Shown: piece by piece, positions 38,582 through 48,177 of the stretch
Layout of the letters: the number at the start of each line of letters is the position of its first letter
How positions within the stretch are numbered: position 1 is the first letter of the stretch
Source of the DNA: Ostreococcus mediterraneus
Taxonomy: Eukaryota; Chlorophyta; Mamiellophyceae; Mamiellales; Bathycoccaceae
DNA: 64,000 bases
Assembly: GCA_012295225.1 (NCBI GenBank)
Contig: WMKK01000003.1
Coordinates: 422,353 to 486,352, forward strand
Direction: 5' to 3'
Made by a program: the position numbers and the translations under genes
The notes under the pieces: generated by a model
Seen by the model: the letters and a program-made list of their open reading frames with translations, nothing else
Told to the model about the DNA's origin: nothing
The model's database searches: none

Positions 38582-41194
38582 CTACTGCTCTGGCCTGCGC
38601 ACGCGACGCCTGGGTACAGAGTCATCCGATTTAGCTGCTGCATCCCTCGCCGCTTGCGCTTTGCGTAAAGGAAGAGGAATCGTAGACTCCCCCGCAACCT
38701 TTTTCACGAGCTCGCGCGTCCTTGCGATGCGCTCACCGCGTGACCCTTGTCGCTGCGATGTGATTCTCGTCGTGGGCTGTCTGACACTCGAATCCACCGC
38801 GACCCGAGCGCCCCAATCCACCTTCTTGCCACTGTTTGCGCCGCCGCGACCTGCGGCGTTGTATGAACCACTAGTGCGTGTGCTCTTCGCAGACGTCGGT
38901 GGAAGTGACACCGAGCGTTCGGGCACCTTCGTACCCGCGAGCCCGGCTGAGATACTATCGAGCAAAAACGAACGTTTCGTTGCTTGCGGACCTTGACCAA
39001 AACGTCGACGTTCGCGCGCGTGACATAAAAATAACTTGCGTTTGGCTCGAGTGATACCCACGTAAAACAAACGCACCTCCTCGTCTTGATCGTCTTCGCT
39101 ATCACCGTTGCGAACGAATGGTATTAGACCATCTTCAATGCCGCCGATGAAGACAGTATTGAATTCCAAACCTTTACTCGCGTGCAACGTCATCAACTTA
39201 GCCGTGTCGCCGCCTTCTTCCTCTCTACTTTCCGCATTCGTGAGAAGTGAAATACCCTCAAGGAACGCACCGAGTGCCTCTAAACCTAATCTATCTTGCA
39301 TGGTTTCATCCACATCTTGCGGCGGCTCCTTGGCGAGATTGACGAGTTCTTGTACAAATACCCATCGCTCGGCTCCGTCGTCGGCATCTTGAACAAGCGT
39401 ACCGTATCCGGTGGATTTGATAATCTCTTCAAGTAACTCTCCAGGAGAACTAGTCTTAGCATGTTCTTTGATGGTGGTCATGATTTGCACAAACTTGAGC
39501 ACAGCGCCTCTGGCGCGCGCCGTTAATCCCATATCCTCGGCGCTCGGCAACAATTCACCATCGTCGTTTTCTTCACTGGATTTCCAAGCCCCGTTGAACA
39601 ACGCGCGTCCGAGCGATGGTGCCACGCCTTCGGGCGTACGTAAACCTTCCGCCCACGCGTTAAGCTTTTCAATCGTGGAGTTGCCTATGCCTCTCGTCGG
39701 CGTGTTAACGATGCGGTTGAGACTCACGGTGTCGTCAACGTTGGAGATGACACGCAAGTACGCGACCAAATCTTTGATTTCCTTCCTACTGTAGAACGAC
39801 GTATCACCGACAACAGTGTGAGGTACGCCTGCGCGAATGAATGCTTCTTCAAACACTCGCGCCTGAGAGTTTGTGCGATACAGCACCGCTACGTCGGCGT
39901 AGCGCAAGTCGGAATCAGCTCGGACGAGTTTACGAACTTCAGTGGCGATGAATTCCGCTTCTTCGCGCTCATCCGCGGCTTCGACGATTGCAACGTCGCG
40001 GCCGCCAGGGGTGTTTGCCACCAGTTCTAAAGGAGACGGAAAGGCGCTCTCTTTGATCACCGCTAGAGCCGCCGTCACGATGGTCGCCGTGCTTCGATAG
40101 TTTGTCGTCAACATGTGCGTCGTGACATCCTTGAAATCGATATCAAATTGAGATCTGATGTTCGCAACTTCTGCACCACGCCATCCATAAATAGCCTGAT
40201 CGGCGTCGCCCACGACAAACACAGAGCACTGCGGCTGCGCTAAAATTCTAATCAATTCGTATTGTGTCGTCGACGTGTCCTGAAACTCATCCACCAACAC
40301 CTGTCCCCATCGTGTTTGATAGTACGAACGCACGTCAGGGCACATCTCTAACATGGCCACCGTCGCGGATAATAAATCATCGAAATCAAACGCGTTCGCC
40401 TTGCGCAAACCAGCTTCGTACGCGTTGTACATTTCAACAAAGCGTTCGTGTGACATTTGCGGAATCGGCTTCTTCGCTTCAAGTAGCGCGCGCAACATCT
40501 GCGACCCACTCAGGCCGACTGAAGATTTAACGCAAGACTTTGCGGTAGAAATCCAATTCTTCAACGGTCCCGGTTGTGCCGACTTCTTTGGCTCGTGAAA
40601 CTGATTCACTAACACGTCTCGAACGATGGCTTTACTATCGTCGGCGTCGTAAATCGTAAAATCCCCCGTACGCCCAATGTTTGGAATCCTATCCCCGTGC
40701 CGTCGAAGCATTCGCGCCGCTACGGAGTGAAACGTACCGGCAGTAATATCCCTCGCGGCTTGATCTCCAATCTTATCTCGTAACCGTTCGCGTAACTCGC
40801 GCGCCGCCTTATTCGTAAACGTAATGCACAAGATCTCCCTCGGCGACACCTTCTCCTCATGAATCAAATGCGCAACACGTCCGATGAGCACATGCGTCTT
40901 CCCCGACCCCGGCCCCGCGAGCACGCGCGTCGCCCCCAGCGGTGCGAGCACCGCGGCGCGCTGATCGTCATTTAATCCTTTCACGTGCGGCGGTTCGAGC
41001 GCATCCACGCTCGGCTCAATCACCCACCGCCCTGCATCCGACGCGCGCGCGTGCGCGCCGCGACGACGCCCCGCACCGCCCTCGACGTTCGCGCGCGCGT
41101 TCCGCGCGCGTTCAACCGTCAGCCGCGCCAGACGACGCGCACATGCGCGCATACCGCCGCTCGGCGAGGCGAACGACGGCGGCGTCGCGCGCAT
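38582..41194 (-). CDS. UvrD/Rep-type superfamily 1 DNA helicase (SRS2-like)
   Basis: About 870 residues from the ATG at 41194 (41152 possible). The N-terminal 65 residues are Arg/Ala-rich, a possible organelle-targeting peptide. SF1A motifs: Q-motif LNDDQRAAV, Walker A AGPGSGKT at about 94-100, motif Ia ITFTNKAA, Walker B VDEFQDTS near 300, motif III GDADQAIYGWRGA, motif IV NYRST, motif V LMTLHASKGLEF and motif VI FYVGITRAKRKL. The C-terminal 130 residues are basic and disordered. Bacterial-like UvrD/PcrA helicases of this type occur in plants as SRS2. Expected role: 3'-5' unwinding and removal of recombinase filaments. The target compartment (nucleus or plastid) is unclear. Confidence 0.92.
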   Translation of the reverse strand: MRATPPSFASPSGGMRACARRLARLTVERARNARANVEGGAGRRRGAHARASDAGRWVIEPSVDALEPPHVKGLNDDQRAAVLAPLGATRVLAGPGSGKTHVLIGRVAHLIHEEKVSPREILCITFTNKAARELRERLRDKIGDQAARDITAGTFHSVAARMLRRHGDRIPNIGRTGDFTIYDADDSKAIVRDVLVNQFHEPKKSAQPGPLKNWISTAKSCVKSSVGLSGSQMLRALLEAKKPIPQMSHERFVEMYNAYEAGLRKANAFDFDDLLSATVAMLEMCPDVRSYYQTRWGQVLVDEFQDTSTTQYELIRILAQPQCSVFVVGDADQAIYGWRGAEVANIRSQFDIDFKDVTTHMLTTNYRSTATIVTAALAVIKESAFPSPLELVANTPGGRDVAIVEAADEREEAEFIATEVRKLVRADSDLRYADVAVLYRTNSQARVFEEAFIRAGVPHTVVGDTSFYSRKEIKDLVAYLRVISNVDDTVSLNRIVNTPTRGIGNSTIEKLNAWAEGLRTPEGVAPSLGRALFNGAWKSSEENDDGELLPSAEDMGLTARARGAVLKFVQIMTTIKEHAKTSSPGELLEEIIKSTGYGTLVQDADDGAERWVFVQELVNLAKEPPQDVDETMQDRLGLEALGAFLEGISLLTNAESREEEGGDTAKLMTLHASKGLEFNTVFIGGIEDGLIPFVRNGDSEDDQDEEVRLFYVGITRAKRKLFLCHARERRRFGQGPQATKRSFLLDSISAGLAGTKVPERSVSLPPTSAKSTRTSGSYNAAGRGGANSGKKVDWGARVAVDSSVRQPTTRITSQRQGSRGERIARTRELVKKVAGESTIPLPLRKAQAARDAAAKSDDSVPRRRVRRPEQ

Positions 41195-41573
41195 CAATCG
41201 CGAGCGCGGCGACCGACGACGCACGAACGCGCGCGTGAATGCGCGCAGGCGCGATGTGCGCGTCGCGTCGGCGCGGCGCGCGAGCCCCGGCGCGCGAGCG
41301 GCGGCGCGTGGCGACGCGAAAGCGGTCGGTTCGCGCGCGGTGGCGAATGGCGTTCCGGAGCGTGCGCGTGCGTCACACGTTCGCGCGCGGTGCGCATTCG
41401 TCCGAGCGCTCGCGGTAGTGCGTTCGGAACGTCACATACGATCGCGCTTGTGCGCGCGACGCGCGAGCGCGGAGGCGACGCGACCGAGGCTCGGAGGACG
41501 CGTGCGGTGCGGAGGCGAGGCTGGAACACCATCGGTGACGCGGATTATTCATCGTTCGCGCAAAACGGGCGTG
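41195..41573. other. Divergent spacer helicase / PDI, no gene seen
   Basis: A 379-bp, very CGCG-rich spacer. Open frames cross it only because stop codons are rare at this GC. No ACTGAC acceptor or TATA-like motif was noticed. Confidence 0.5.
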
Positions 41574-43112
41574 ATGACGCGTCGAGGGCGATCATGGCGC
41601 GCGATCGCGGTGATGATGTGTGCGCTGTGCGCGTGCGCGACGCTTCCGAGCGCGCACGGGTTGCAGAATCCGTTCATGCGGCCGAAGACGAATGGGAAAA
41701 TCAGCGACACGGTGGTGCACACGCATGCGGATCCGAGCGAGCACGTGGTTGAGTTGACGTTGAAGAATTTTGACGCGCAATTGAAGAAACAAAAGTATGT
41801 ATTTGTGATGTTTTATGCGCCGTGGGATGGGCACTCGAAGGCGTTTATGCCGAGATGGCAGGCGTACGCGACGACGCACAAGATGGCTGGGACGGATATT
41901 CAATTCGCCTCCGTCGATGGCACGCAGGAGAAAGCGCTCGACAAGCGTTTTGAAATCGAAGAATATCCAACGCTGATATTGTTCCGTGATGGCGTTCCCA
42001 AGACATACGTGGGCGATCGTGAACACGGCCACTTGGATAAGTTTGTGCGAAGAAATTTGTTAAAGCCGGCGAGGTGGTTGGAAGGAACAGACGACGTCGA
42101 AGTTTTCTTGATTGGTCGAGCGGTAACAACCATTGGGTTCTTTGATAACAACGAAGACTTGGACACGTTCCACCACGCCGCTGCAGAGTTTGACTTGGAC
42201 TTTGGCGAGACGAAGAGTCTTATCGCTACCCGCGACTGGGACGCGCCGTTCCCGACGATTAAAATGTGGCGCAACTTTGCCGAACCAGTGACGTACCCAG
42301 GGGACGTGAAGGACTTGGCGAGTATCAAATCTTGGATTGCTACTGAAATGGTTCCTCCCGTCGTTAAGTTCTCCAATAAAGAGCAACTCGAGCGCGTGTT
42401 CACTGGTCCGATTGGAACGAACATCTTTGTCTTCTTGCCAGACGCTGAGGAAGAAATCAACGAACTCGAGACTGAATTACAGAAAGCCGCCGCCGCGCTT
42501 CGAGGCAGGGTGCATATCGTGACTGTACAGTATCATGAAAAACAAATGCACGATTTCTTTAATCTCCGTGAAGAGGATGCGCCAGCGATTCGTCTTCTTT
42601 CTCACGAAATGAAGTACGCGTACAAGGGTGCTTTCATTGGCGATGCCGTCTCTCAAGATATCGTGCGATTCGTTGATGACTTTGAGGCAAACAAACTCGT
42701 CCCAATCATGAAGTCTCAAGATCCACTGGCGAAGGATGGCGACGTTGTTCAAGTTGTTGGGAAGACGTTTAACACTCACGTCATCGACAATGATAAACAC
42801 GTGTTCATCTGGTACTACGCGCCGTGGTGCAAGACGTGCAAAGCGTTGAAACCGGTGTGGGACAAACTTGCCACCATGTACAAGGACGAACCAAGCATCG
42901 TTATCGCGAAGATGGATGCAACGAAGAACGAGGCAAGAGGTGTTCACGTAAAGAAGTATCCCACTATTTACTATTACAAAGCGGGAGACAAACCTCGTCA
43001 CGAGGAATACGAAGGCCTCATGGAGGCTGATTCTTTTGCCGATTTCTTAAAGGAGCGCTCTGGTAAATCAGCTTACCGCAATCGCCGCCGCACGCCGCAC
43101 ATGGAGTTGTAA
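41574..43112 (+). CDS. Protein disulfide isomerase with one degenerate active site
   Basis: A 512-residue protein with a signal peptide (MTRRGRSWRAIAVMMCALCA, cleavage near 29). Thioredoxin-like domains a, b, b', a' in order. In the first domain the active site is WDGHSK (84-89) in place of WCGHCK, so both Cys are lost. In the last domain APWCKTCK keeps CxxC (Cys419, Cys422). The cis-Pro segments EEYPTLILF and KKYPTIYYY are intact. The tail ends HMEL instead of KDEL or HDEL, a plausible variant ER-retention signal. Likely a PDI with one redox-active domain and one binding-only domain. The upstream GTG-initiated frame is rejected because the signal peptide fits this ATG. Confidence 0.92.
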   Translation: MTRRGRSWRAIAVMMCALCACATLPSAHGLQNPFMRPKTNGKISDTVVHTHADPSEHVVELTLKNFDAQLKKQKYVFVMFYAPWDGHSKAFMPRWQAYATTHKMAGTDIQFASVDGTQEKALDKRFEIEEYPTLILFRDGVPKTYVGDREHGHLDKFVRRNLLKPARWLEGTDDVEVFLIGRAVTTIGFFDNNEDLDTFHHAAAEFDLDFGETKSLIATRDWDAPFPTIKMWRNFAEPVTYPGDVKDLASIKSWIATEMVPPVVKFSNKEQLERVFTGPIGTNIFVFLPDAEEEINELETELQKAAAALRGRVHIVTVQYHEKQMHDFFNLREEDAPAIRLLSHEMKYAYKGAFIGDAVSQDIVRFVDDFEANKLVPIMKSQDPLAKDGDVVQVVGKTFNTHVIDNDKHVFIWYYAPWCKTCKALKPVWDKLATMYKDEPSIVIAKMDATKNEARGVHVKKYPTIYYYKAGDKPRHEEYEGLMEADSFADFLKERSGKSAYRNRRRTPHMEL

Positions 43113-43125
43113 AAACGCGTCACAT

Positions 43126-43140
43126 GTACCGTTACGGTAC
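43126..43140. repeat. GTACCGT-T-ACGGTAC palindrome after PDI
   Basis: A perfect 7-bp inverted repeat with a 1-nt centre, 14 bp after the stop, followed by a third GTAC (TAGTACCGG). It lies in the 74-bp spacer between convergent PDI and DUF445 genes. Confidence 0.65.
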
Positions 43141-43162
43141 TAGTACCGGTAGGTATTTTGTA

Positions 43163-43167
43163 TTACA
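43163..43167 (-). terminator. TGTAA poly(A)-type motif of the DUF445 gene
   Basis: TTACA on the plus strand reads TGTAA for the minus transcript, about 20 nt beyond its stop codon. Confidence 0.4.
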
Positions 43168-43186
43168 ATCTCTGTGTCCAAGCTAC

Positions 43187-44605
43187 TCACGCCGCGAATG
43201 CTATGTAATATTGCGCGACGCCAGTAAGAGCACCTAAAATCCCACCCACCACGATAAGCTTGATTTCATCTTGTTCAAACACCGGATGAAGTACGCGTTC
43301 GAAATCTTTTCCGGGCAGCTTGGACATGCGGTCGCGTACAGTCGGCTGAATTTGCAACGCTTCATCCTGATAGTCGTACGTCACCGGAACACATCTAGGA
43401 ATGGCTTCATACATCATGTCAACGATGTCATTCTTTATGCGCATATATGTCTCCTCTCCGACGACCGTTAGAACGATCTTCTTCATGGACGATCCCATAG
43501 TTTTCTCAAAAAACATATCCGCGTTTCGCCGAACGAGCGCTTCAAATTCAGCCTTGTACGTGCCGTGCATCATCTCTGTCCACAAGTTTTCGGCGTTGCA
43601 AAAGTGCTCGCTATTCAATCTAGCAAACTCTGCGCTCACCTCCACCTGTCGACGCATAAATACACCGTGCATTTTAAACCCGCACACGACTTTTGGCTCA
43701 ATCGGTGAAAAGATAACTTTGAGCGCGACCCAATTCGTGAGATAGCCAACCATAAAACCAAACAACGGCAGCAGCCAAATCCCCGAGCTCGGCGCGTGTT
43801 TATCGGTGAAATAAAACACCACCATTTGCATCAATCCAAAGATAAATCCGAAATAAATACCCGAACGCTCGATAAACGTGAACTCTTTCGCGCCAACTTC
43901 TCTAAACATCTTCACCACCTTGTCCTTGTTACTCAGCGCCAAATTTACAACCATCGATCGCAAATCTAGCACCTCGTAGATATTCTCCTTCAAATCTAAT
44001 ATAATATGTTCAAGTAATCCACTCGATTGCTTGATCGCTTGTTGAATCATCTGTTCTTTCACGGGCGTCGGCAACGTCTCCCAAAACGTCTGCGCCTCGC
44101 GCGTCATCACCGTCTCAAACATTTCCTCCGTCACCTCCGTCATCTCATCCCTCATAATCGACGATATCTTCTTTGAATCTATATAAGAAAATATCTCCTT
44201 CACATTGATCAATTTCTTCGTCATCAACTCGACTAAAATCCCCGCCATCTCCCCGGCTTTACTCGGAATGATCCCTTGCCACCCACCGAGCACCCCAAAC
44301 GGTTGACCTCTCACCTGCGCGAACGCCAAGCACTGCGGGAAAAACTCGAGCGGGAAAAACGTCATGCGCAGCGCGAGCACGTTCGTGCCCCAGCCGACGG
44401 CGGCGGCGACGAACGGGATGATCCCATACGTCCACAGCGGCGTCGATGATGCCGTCGCTAACAGTTTCCGGGACGATAACGCTCGCGTCGTCGTCGTCCC
44501 ATCGCCCGCGCGCGCCGCCGCGAACGCGACGGACGCCGCCGCGAACGCGCACATCGCCACGAATGCCGCGCGTGCGATCAGTCGCGCGCGCGCGCGATGA
44601 CGCAT
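43187..44605 (-). CDS. DUF445-family membrane protein
   Basis: A 472-residue protein from the ATG at 44605. It has a basic plus hydrophobic N-terminal signal (MRHRARARLIARAAFVAM), then a membrane helix in WTYGIIPFVAAAVGWGTNVLALRMTF (split here by the NxxA/L pattern typical of the family). GWQGIIPSKAGEMA is the DUF445/UPF0754 signature; it recurs in weaker form with GYLTNWVALKVIFSP. A further pair of helices lies in the middle, with one at the C-terminus. DUF445 proteins occur in bacteria (YheB) and algae and have no agreed function; a plastid or envelope site is inferred from the N-terminus. It is divergent from the DEG protease with 63 bp between starts. Confidence 0.85.
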   Translation of the reverse strand: MRHRARARLIARAAFVAMCAFAAASVAFAAARAGDGTTTTRALSSRKLLATASSTPLWTYGIIPFVAAAVGWGTNVLALRMTFFPLEFFPQCLAFAQVRGQPFGVLGGWQGIIPSKAGEMAGILVELMTKKLINVKEIFSYIDSKKISSIMRDEMTEVTEEMFETVMTREAQTFWETLPTPVKEQMIQQAIKQSSGLLEHIILDLKENIYEVLDLRSMVVNLALSNKDKVVKMFREVGAKEFTFIERSGIYFGFIFGLMQMVVFYFTDKHAPSSGIWLLPLFGFMVGYLTNWVALKVIFSPIEPKVVCGFKMHGVFMRRQVEVSAEFARLNSEHFCNAENLWTEMMHGTYKAEFEALVRRNADMFFEKTMGSSMKKIVLTVVGEETYMRIKNDIVDMMYEAIPRCVPVTYDYQDEALQIQPTVRDRMSKLPGKDFERVLHPVFEQDEIKLIVVGGILGALTGVAQYYIAFAA

Positions 44606-44668
44606 GGCGACCGTGCGCGACGCGATGCGTGCGCGAATGTGACGCGCATCCGCACACTGAGGCGCGCG
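44606..44668. promoter_or_regulatory. 63-bp bidirectional promoter DUF445 / DEG protease
   Basis: The two preferred divergent ATGs leave only 63 bp. An even earlier in-frame ATG for the protease (44597) would overlap the other gene. The spacer is GC-rich and has no TATA-like element. Confidence 0.5.
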
Positions 44669-46054
44669 ATGATGCACCCCGCGCCGACGACCATCACCGT
44701 CGCGCACCGCGCGTGCGTCGCGCGCGATGCGTCGAGTCCGCGTGCGGTGCGCGATCGCGCGCGCGCGCGCTGCGGGGCGCGACCCGCCAGTCGCACCGCG
44801 CTCGCGTCGTCATCGACGCAGTCTCACGATGGCGATGCCGATGATGATGACGGCGCACGGGCGCGCATGAGCCGTCGGCACGCGCTGGCCGCCACGCTCT
44901 CCACCACCGCGTGCGCGTTTACCTCCCTGTCCACCACGACGTCCCTCGCGCACGCATCCGGCGCGGTGCCGGTGCCCGACGTCGCGCCCGCGTCGGGCGC
45001 GCTCGGCGCGTTGGAGTCGCAAACCGTCTCCATCTTTGCCCGCGCCGCCGCCAGCGCCGTCAACGTCGTCGATCTCACCGTGTTATCATCCAGTGGTAAC
45101 GCCTCTGCAAATGCTGGCGCGATCGTGGCCGAAGGTAACGGTACGGGGATCGTATGGGACGACGAAGGGCGCGTCGTGACCAACTACCACGTCATCGCCG
45201 GCGTCCTCGCCTCGATTCCGCCCGGTCGAAGAGCGAACGAAGTAGCCAAGGTTACGATCCAAACCGACGATGGCAGTCGAACATTCGGTGCGTCTTTAGT
45301 CGGAGCGTCGAAGGAGAAGGATTTAGTGGTGTTGCAGATTAATGCGCCCAAGGAATTGCTCAAGCCGGTGACGCTGGGCACGAGCGAGGGCGCCAAGGTT
45401 GGTCAGGCGGTGTTCGCCATCGGGAACCCGTTTGGGTTTGATCACACGCTCACCACGGGCGTGATTAGTGGGTTGAATCGCACGATTCAAACGCAAGCTG
45501 GATCATTCGTGACTGGAGCGATTCAATGCGATGCGGCGATTAATCCTGGGAACAGTGGTGGTTTGTTGCTCGACGCCAACGGGCGATTGGTGGGCGTGAA
45601 TACGGCGATTTTCACGCCCACGGGTTCGAGCGCCGGCGTAGGGTTCGCCATCCCCGTCGACACCGTCAAAAGCATCGTGCCTCAGCTGATTAAGAATGGC
45701 CAAGTGATATTGCCGTCGCTCAACATCGCGTTCGGCGACGCGGCGATTATGAGAGACTTGAAAATCCAACTCGGCTCGGGCGCGCTCGCGCACGGCTTTG
45801 TCGGCGAGTCAAACGCCGCGAAAGCGGGCGTGTTGAGCACACGCCGCGGTATGGGTGGCATCACCCCGGGTGATGTCATCATCGAAATTGATGGACGTAA
45901 AGTGTCCACCGAAGCCGACGTCGTGGACGCCATAGAGCGTAAATCCGTCGGCGACGTCGTAAAAATCCGCGTCAAGCGGTTCGCCTCAGTCGGCGCCGAC
46001 GTCGCCGACATGCTCTATTTCGACGTCCAACTCGCCCCCTCGAACGCGAAATAA
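44669..46054 (+). CDS. Thylakoid-lumen DEG/HtrA serine protease (DEG8/DEG1-like)
   Basis: A 461-residue protein. A bipartite targeting sequence: an Arg/Ala/Ser-rich transit part, then MSRRHALAATLSTTAC with a twin-arginine pair before a hydrophobic stretch ending near AHASG, as in Tat-imported lumenal proteins. Protease domain with triad His174 (TNYHVIAG), Asp218 (KEKDLVVLQ) and Ser296 (NPGNSGGLLL). One C-terminal PDZ domain (about 360-455, GITPGDVIIEIDGRKV). The family degrades or refolds damaged photosystem II proteins, including D1. DEG8 and DEG1 both fit; DEG5 lacks PDZ and is excluded. The start is the first ATG that does not overlap the divergent gene. Confidence 0.92.
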   Translation: MMHPAPTTITVAHRACVARDASSPRAVRDRARARCGARPASRTALASSSTQSHDGDADDDDGARARMSRRHALAATLSTTACAFTSLSTTTSLAHASGAVPVPDVAPASGALGALESQTVSIFARAAASAVNVVDLTVLSSSGNASANAGAIVAEGNGTGIVWDDEGRVVTNYHVIAGVLASIPPGRRANEVAKVTIQTDDGSRTFGASLVGASKEKDLVVLQINAPKELLKPVTLGTSEGAKVGQAVFAIGNPFGFDHTLTTGVISGLNRTIQTQAGSFVTGAIQCDAAINPGNSGGLLLDANGRLVGVNTAIFTPTGSSAGVGFAIPVDTVKSIVPQLIKNGQVILPSLNIAFGDAAIMRDLKIQLGSGALAHGFVGESNAAKAGVLSTRRGMGGITPGDVIIEIDGRKVSTEADVVDAIERKSVGDVVKIRVKRFASVGADVADMLYFDVQLAPSNAK

Positions 46055-46389
46055 TCATCCGGAGCGTAGATCATTGCATTGAATGTATATATAAGTATTA
46101 TTTTATCGACAACGCATCGGCGCGACGCACGCGCCAATAACGCCCGCGCCCAACCATCCTCGTCAGCGCGACGCCCGGCTCATCTTGTGCCCCATTCCAA
46201 CTTGTTTCACTCGACGACACTTCTCGCCGCGCGCGTCACACCGACGCTCGACCGCGACACGCGCGCGCATCACGCGCATCGGCACGCACCGACACCGACG
46301 CCGACGACGCGCGACGTCGACGGCGACGACAAACGCGGTAACGACCTCGACCGCGTGAGATACGGATCACCCGCGCATCGGCACGCACG
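46055..46389. other. Spacer after DEG protease
   Basis: A 335-bp gap between same-strand genes. It starts AT-rich, with TATATATAAG at about 46085-46094 (3' end or a TATA-like element too far upstream). The rest is GC-rich and lacks any supported gene. Confidence 0.45.
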
Positions 46390-47850
46390 ATGCGCGGTTC
46401 TGGCGGCGGCGCGCGGGATCACCCGCTGTGTTCGTTCGCGGCGTGCGTGCCGCCGAAGGATTGGAGCGCGGAGGACGTCAGGTGCGTGGGATTGCGCGAG
46501 CGTGTGCGCGATGGAGGCGATGGAGGCGATGTGGATGACTCTGGCAAAGATATTTTGGCGCGCGCTTTTTTGTGATTTTTGCATCGTACGCGAGCGCGAA
46601 CACTGACGGAGAATGATGTGGTGCGTGTGACATGCAGGAAATGTGTGGATGCGTGCTTTGAAAAGTTACCAAAGGAGTATTACAAGGTGGAGGCGCGCGT
46701 GTGCGGGGGCATGGCGCGATCGACGACGCACAAGGTGCAGTACAGCGAAGGCGAGGCGTATTCGTTGGCTTTGGTGAGCGATACGCTCAATGCAGAGAAT
46801 ATTGGGAAACAGTTTGAAAAGATCCGTGAGGAGAATGCAGATTTGAAGGAGCGATCGTTGGCGTTGAAGGCGATGTTGAAGACGTTGAGCGGGTCACACA
46901 AATTTTCATTCGTGTTGATTGATGATTCAACAAAGCGGGTGTGCGCTGCGGCAACGCAGTACAGCGCGCCGCTGTCTTTTGGGCACAGCAAAGAAGGGAT
47001 GTTGATTTTGTTTTGCGGCGCGGGTGGGCTCTCCGTGGCAACGCATTGGCCATTGAATGAGCAAGAGGTGACGCAGTGCGCGGTAAACGGCGCTGCGGCG
47101 CGCAGACGAAGCGTCGACATGCGCGAGCGACCGTCTCCGCGCGAGGATTCCCGAAGCAGTATGGATGGGCGTCGAAGCATCGATGGGCGACGAAGCATCG
47201 ATGGGCGACGAAGCATCGATGGGCGACGAAGCATCGATGGGCGACGAAGCATCGATGGGCGACGAAGCGTCGATGGGCGACCGAGCGCAGGCGCGGTGTT
47301 CACATCTGAGGTCGGCTGGGTCGATCCAGGCGCCGCGGTGCCAGTGGAGTTCGCACACGATAAAATCGTGTTGACACACCTTCCCGTGGGTCGATTCGTG
47401 TACGGACATGCATACTTACAGCCATACGAGTTTACATCGTTCTGGAGTAGCGCTCAAAGTAATCGCGCAGGCGTTCCCGAACGTGCATTCCACAGCGGAA
47501 ATGACTGGTCTAAGGATAACAGCAAACGTCGCGACAGCATGGATCAACCAGGCAGTGGCAGCAACAGTCGCCGCAGTTCATTGGATGAGCGTCGAAGCAA
47601 GTGGGAAGCGACGAATTCAAAGTGTGATACTGAAGATTCGTGGAAAAAGCCCGCCGCTGTGCTTCCGCCTAAATCGCCGACAAAGGAGCAACAAAGGTCA
47701 ATTGAGACATCCATGGAAAACCTTTCCATCGAAAAGCTCGGCGATGTTGGTAAGGACAAAAAGAAGAAAGGTTTTGGTGCGAAAATTCGCCGCAATTTGT
47801 CCCTCGAGCGTCTCAAAGAGGCGTTTGGGATGAACAAGGAGAAAGCGTAA
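46390..47850 (+). CDS. Unknown basic Ser-rich protein with DGRRSI repeats
   Basis: Two exons: 46390-46481 (30 codons plus two bases) and 46638-47850. The 156-bp intron has donor GTGCGT, branch CACTGAC at 46601-46607 and acceptor GCAG. The junction gives WSAEDVRKCVDACFEKLP. The protein is 434 residues. Residues 1-165 look folded, with several Cys and a helix rich in Glu/Lys. Then come seven 6-residue units DGRRSI (about 206-248), a second folded stretch (GWVDPGAAVPVEF...LPVGRFVYGHAYLQPYEF) and a basic/Ser C-terminus with RRDS and RRSS sites fitting the PKA-type RRxS rule. The last helix is KKKKGFGAKIRRNLSLERL. No membrane helix. Family not recognised. Confidence 0.8.
47164..47289. repeat. In-frame 18-bp tandem repeat, seven units
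   Basis: Unit GATGGGCGACGAAGCATC repeats at 18-bp steps (47164, 47182, 47200, 47218, 47236, 47254, 47272). Inner units are identical; the first differs by one base, and the last two carry changes (GTC for ATC, CCG for CGA). It codes DGRRSI. Near-identity at DNA level points to recent expansion. Confidence 0.92.
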
Positions 47851-48177
47851 CGCGCACGCATGTACCGCTCGGTGGCGTCCGACACGCGGCTCGCCCGCAT
47901 CGGCGACGTACTCGTAGTGATATGTTTTGTAACAACGTTCTGCCGCATATTCAACACGTTCCCAGTCATCGTTGTCAAAACATCGCGCGCGAAAGACGCG
48001 CAGTCGCTCGCACAACCACCACCTTCACACCGCCACCTTCACACGCTCACGCGCGCGCGCGAGCGCGGTGGTTTCCTAACCGACCGCACCGATCGCGCAC
48101 AGACACGTGCATACGTTTGTCACGAGCGCGATCGCGTTCGCTCGCATCTCGGCGACGCGTATAGCGCGCGCGACGCC
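47851..48177. other. Spacer before the large coiled-coil/ARM-like gene
   Basis: The preceding gene ends at 47850 and the chosen ATG is at 48178. The frame is open back to 47860, but its translation (rich in His, Arg, Thr, Pro) is unlike the protein that follows. TGTACCG sits at about 47861, 10 nt after the stop of the previous gene. Confidence 0.5.

Noticed and set aside
47860-48177. N-terminal extension of the coiled-coil/ARM-like protein to 47860
   Set aside because: It starts 9 bp after the previous stop, has His/Arg/Pro-rich spacer-like translation, and would leave no promoter. The ATG at 48178 is preferred.
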